From JAIBJN01 sp963825255 (GTDB lineage Bacteria > Actinomycetota > Thermoleophilia > Gaiellales > Gaiellaceae), in contig CAWGSF010000009.1 of NCBI GenBank assembly GCA_963825255.1, forward strand, positions 186,001 to 250,000: a stretch of 64,000 nucleotides of DNA. The letters are read 5' to 3'. The notes beneath the pieces were generated by a model. The model was not told where the DNA came from. It worked only from the letters and a program-made list of their open reading frames with translations, and made no database searches. Of the stretch, positions 62,296 to 64,000 are shown in pieces (positions within the stretch are counted from its first letter, which is position 1; each line of letters opens with the position of its first letter). The position numbers and the translations under genes were made by a program.

Positions 62296-64000
62296 TCAGA
62301 CACGCTGGCGCTTCTCGAGGAGCGCGCGGGCACGCCCGGCGACGTTCTCCGCGCTGAAGCCGAGCTTCTCGAGCACGGTCGCCCCGGGCGCCGAGGCGCC
62401 GAAGCGCTCGAGGGAGACGACGTCGCCGCGCTCGCCGACCCAGCGCCACCAGCCGAGCCCGGAGCCGGCCTCGACGGAAAGCCTCGCGTCGACCTCGGGC
62501 GGGAGCACCGACTGGCGGTAGTCCGCCGGCTGCTCCTCGAAGAGCTCCCAGCAGGGCATCGAGACCACCCGCGTCGCCACGCCCTCCCCGGCGAGCGTCT
62601 TCGCCGCCTCGAGGGTGATCCAGACCTCGGAGCCGGTCGCCATGAGGACGAGGTCCGGCTCGCCGTTCCCGTTCGCCTCCCAGAGCACGTAGGCGCCGCG
62701 CTCCACGCCGCCCGCGTCGGCCACCTCGTCGGTGTCGAGCACGGGGAGGTCCTGGCGCGAGAGGAGCATGGCGACCGGCCCGTCCTCGCGCTCCAGGGCG
62801 ACCTTCCAGGCCATTGACGTCTCGTTCGCGTCCGCGGGGCGGACGACCCAGAGGTTCGGGATCGCGCGCAGCGCGGTCGCGTGCTCGACCGGCTGGTGCG
62901 TGGGGCCGTCCTCGCCCAGGCCGATCGAGTCGTGCGTCCACACCCACACGACCGGCAGCCCCATGAGCGCCGAGAGGCGGACCGAGGGTCGCATGTAGTC
63001 GCTGAAGATGAGGAACGTCGAGCCGTAGGGCTTGACGATGGCGCCGTGCACGGCGAGGCCGTTGACGATCGCCCCCATGCCGTGCTCGCGGACGCCGAAG
63101 GGGATGTTGCGGCCGGCGAAGAACCGACCGTAGACGCCAGCGCCGTCGAAGGTGGTCTTCGTGGACTCGACGAGGTCGGCGGCGCCGCCCAGCATCGTCG
63201 GGAAGTGCGGCGCGAAGGCGGCCATCACCTTGGCGCCCGCTGCCCGCGTCGCCATCTTCGGCGTCTCCTTCGGGTCGAAGCGCGGCAGCGCCTCGGCCCA
63301 CCCGGGCGTCGGCTTCCCCGCCCAGGCCCGCTCCCAGTCCTCCGCGAGCTCCGGGAACGCCGCGCGCCAGCGCTCGAAGCGGCCGCGCCACTCGGCGGTC
63401 AGCTCCTCGCCCTCGGCGCGGCGGTCCATGTGCCGGGAGACCTCGTCCGGGACGACGAAGTGCGCGTCGGGGTCCCAGCCGAGGACCTCCTTCGTCGCGC
63501 GCACCTCGTCCTCGCCCAGCGGCGCGCCGTGGGCCTTGGCCGTGTCCTGCGCGTTGGGAGCCGGGAACGCGATGTGGCTCCGGACGACGATGAGCGACGG
63601 GCGCTCCGTCTCGCTCCGGCGCGTTGGTCACCGCGAGCCGGAGCGCCGCCAGGTCGTTGACGTCGGCGACGTGCTGGACGTGCCAGCCGTAGGCCTCGAA
63701 CCTCGCGCCCTTGTCCTCGTAGTCGAACGAGAGGGCCGTCGTGCCGTCGATCGTGATCCGGTTGTCGTCGTAGAAGAGGACGATCTTCCCGAGCCCGAAG
63801 GCGCCGGCGAGCGACGCGGCCTCCTGGCTCACGCCCTCCATCAGGTCGCCGTCCGAGGCGATCGCGTACACGTGGTGGTCGACGATCTCCTGGCCCGGGC
63901 GGTTGTAGCGCTGGGCGAGGAACCGCTCGGCCATCGCCATCCCCACCGCGTTGCCGACCCCCTGGCCCAGCGGGCCGGTGGTCGTCTCGACGCCGGGCGT
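62296..64000 (-). CDS. tkt: Transketolase, C-terminal three quarters (runs off right edge), frameshifted
   Basis: A ThDP-dependent enzyme moving two-carbon units between pentose phosphates. From the right edge: 'TTGPLGQGVGNAVGMAMAERF', 'YAIASDGDLMEGVSQEAASLAG' (ThDP/Mg GDG motif), then a one-base insertion near 63628. After it the frame continues with 'SLIVVRSHIAFPAPN', 'HGAPLGEDEVRATKEVLGWDP', 'FIVFSDYMRP'-like pyrimidine-domain blocks ('TFLIFSDYMRPSVRLSALM'), 'VWTHDSIGLGEDGPTHQP' and the C-terminal 'ERFGASAPGATVLEKLGFS'. It is the first gene in the visible part of the pentose-phosphate operon. The N-terminus is outside the window. Confidence 0.92.

Overview
The window reads as a chromosomal segment of a very GC-rich actinobacterium. 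The features that suggest this are strong third-position G/C, frequent GTG and TTG starts, 1-4 nt stop/start overlaps, an OpcA-zwf-gnd-pgi-tal-tkt block, a SARP-type (AfsR/BTAD) regulator and an aa3-type oxidase operon. A Gaiella/Thermoleophilia-like soil or sediment lineage is my guess, not something the sequence proves. Both ends cut through genes: an acyl-CoA synthetase on the left and transketolase on the right.

Layout. 1-16 kb is mostly catabolic: an ADP-forming CoA ligase, a thioesterase, an old-yellow-enzyme/dienoyl-CoA reductase, a nitrilase-family amidohydrolase, two acyl-CoA dehydrogenases, a dienoyl-CoA-reductase-like SDR, and a second, full-length ADP-forming CoA ligase. A long minus-strand run of overlapping genes then follows (lipoprotein, HDAC-like deacetylase, MFS, amine oxidase, SDR, M28 peptidase). 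16-20 kb holds a DAO-type oxidoreductase, a phosphatase/mutase and a TPP-riboswitch-controlled operon (NCS1/CytX-like transporter, PfkB kinase, Asp-box protein). 20-25.6 kb carries PhzF, GNAT, an ABC-2 exporter, a PRPP-synthetase paralogue and a FAD oxidoreductase. 25.6-37.4 kb is an accessory stretch with very many frameshifts: beta-phosphoglucomutase, GH65 phosphorylase, a DUF262/GmrSD remnant, an F420-type oxidoreductase remnant, a secreted beta-helix protein, tRNA-Arg, GNAT, a DUF11-like secreted protein and a cyclase/ATPase. 37.4-47.3 kb has phosphoketolase plus acetate kinase, a ureohydrolase plus amino-acid permease, and a 1269-residue SARP/cyclase-like/ATPase/TPR protein. 47.3-56.5 kb holds 2-oxoglutarate dehydrogenase E1, a DUF4395-thioredoxin fusion, coxB-coxA-ctaB and an amidase. 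56.5-64 kb is the pentose-phosphate operon, transcribed leftwards as tkt, tal, pgi, pgi C-terminal module, gnd, zwf, opcA.

How it fits together. The left cluster can activate acids to acyl-CoAs and run saturated and unsaturated beta-oxidation steps. The right operon runs the oxidative and non-oxidative pentose-phosphate pathway. Phosphoketolase and acetate kinase can take its xylulose-5-P or fructose-6-P to acetyl-P, acetate and ATP. GH65 phosphorylase plus beta-phosphoglucomutase feeds glucose-6-P into the same pool. The oxidase operon and 2-oxoglutarate dehydrogenase indicate an aerobic life with a TCA cycle.

Structural signals outside the genes are the most unusual content. Two families of short perfect palindromes with a single unpaired central T sit at gene ends: AAGTAACAG-T-CTGTTACTT and CCGGGGTC-T-GACCCCGG. 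One copy supplies the stop codons of two convergent genes, and another separates pgi from its own C-terminal module. A pair of related G5/C5 hairpins precedes coxB.

Caution. At least 25 apparent single-base indels break otherwise well conserved genes, and one tRNA also seems to carry an inserted base. They cluster between 25.9 and 35.8 kb but also hit zwf, tkt and ctaB. Most are probably assembly or sequencing errors rather than true pseudogenes.
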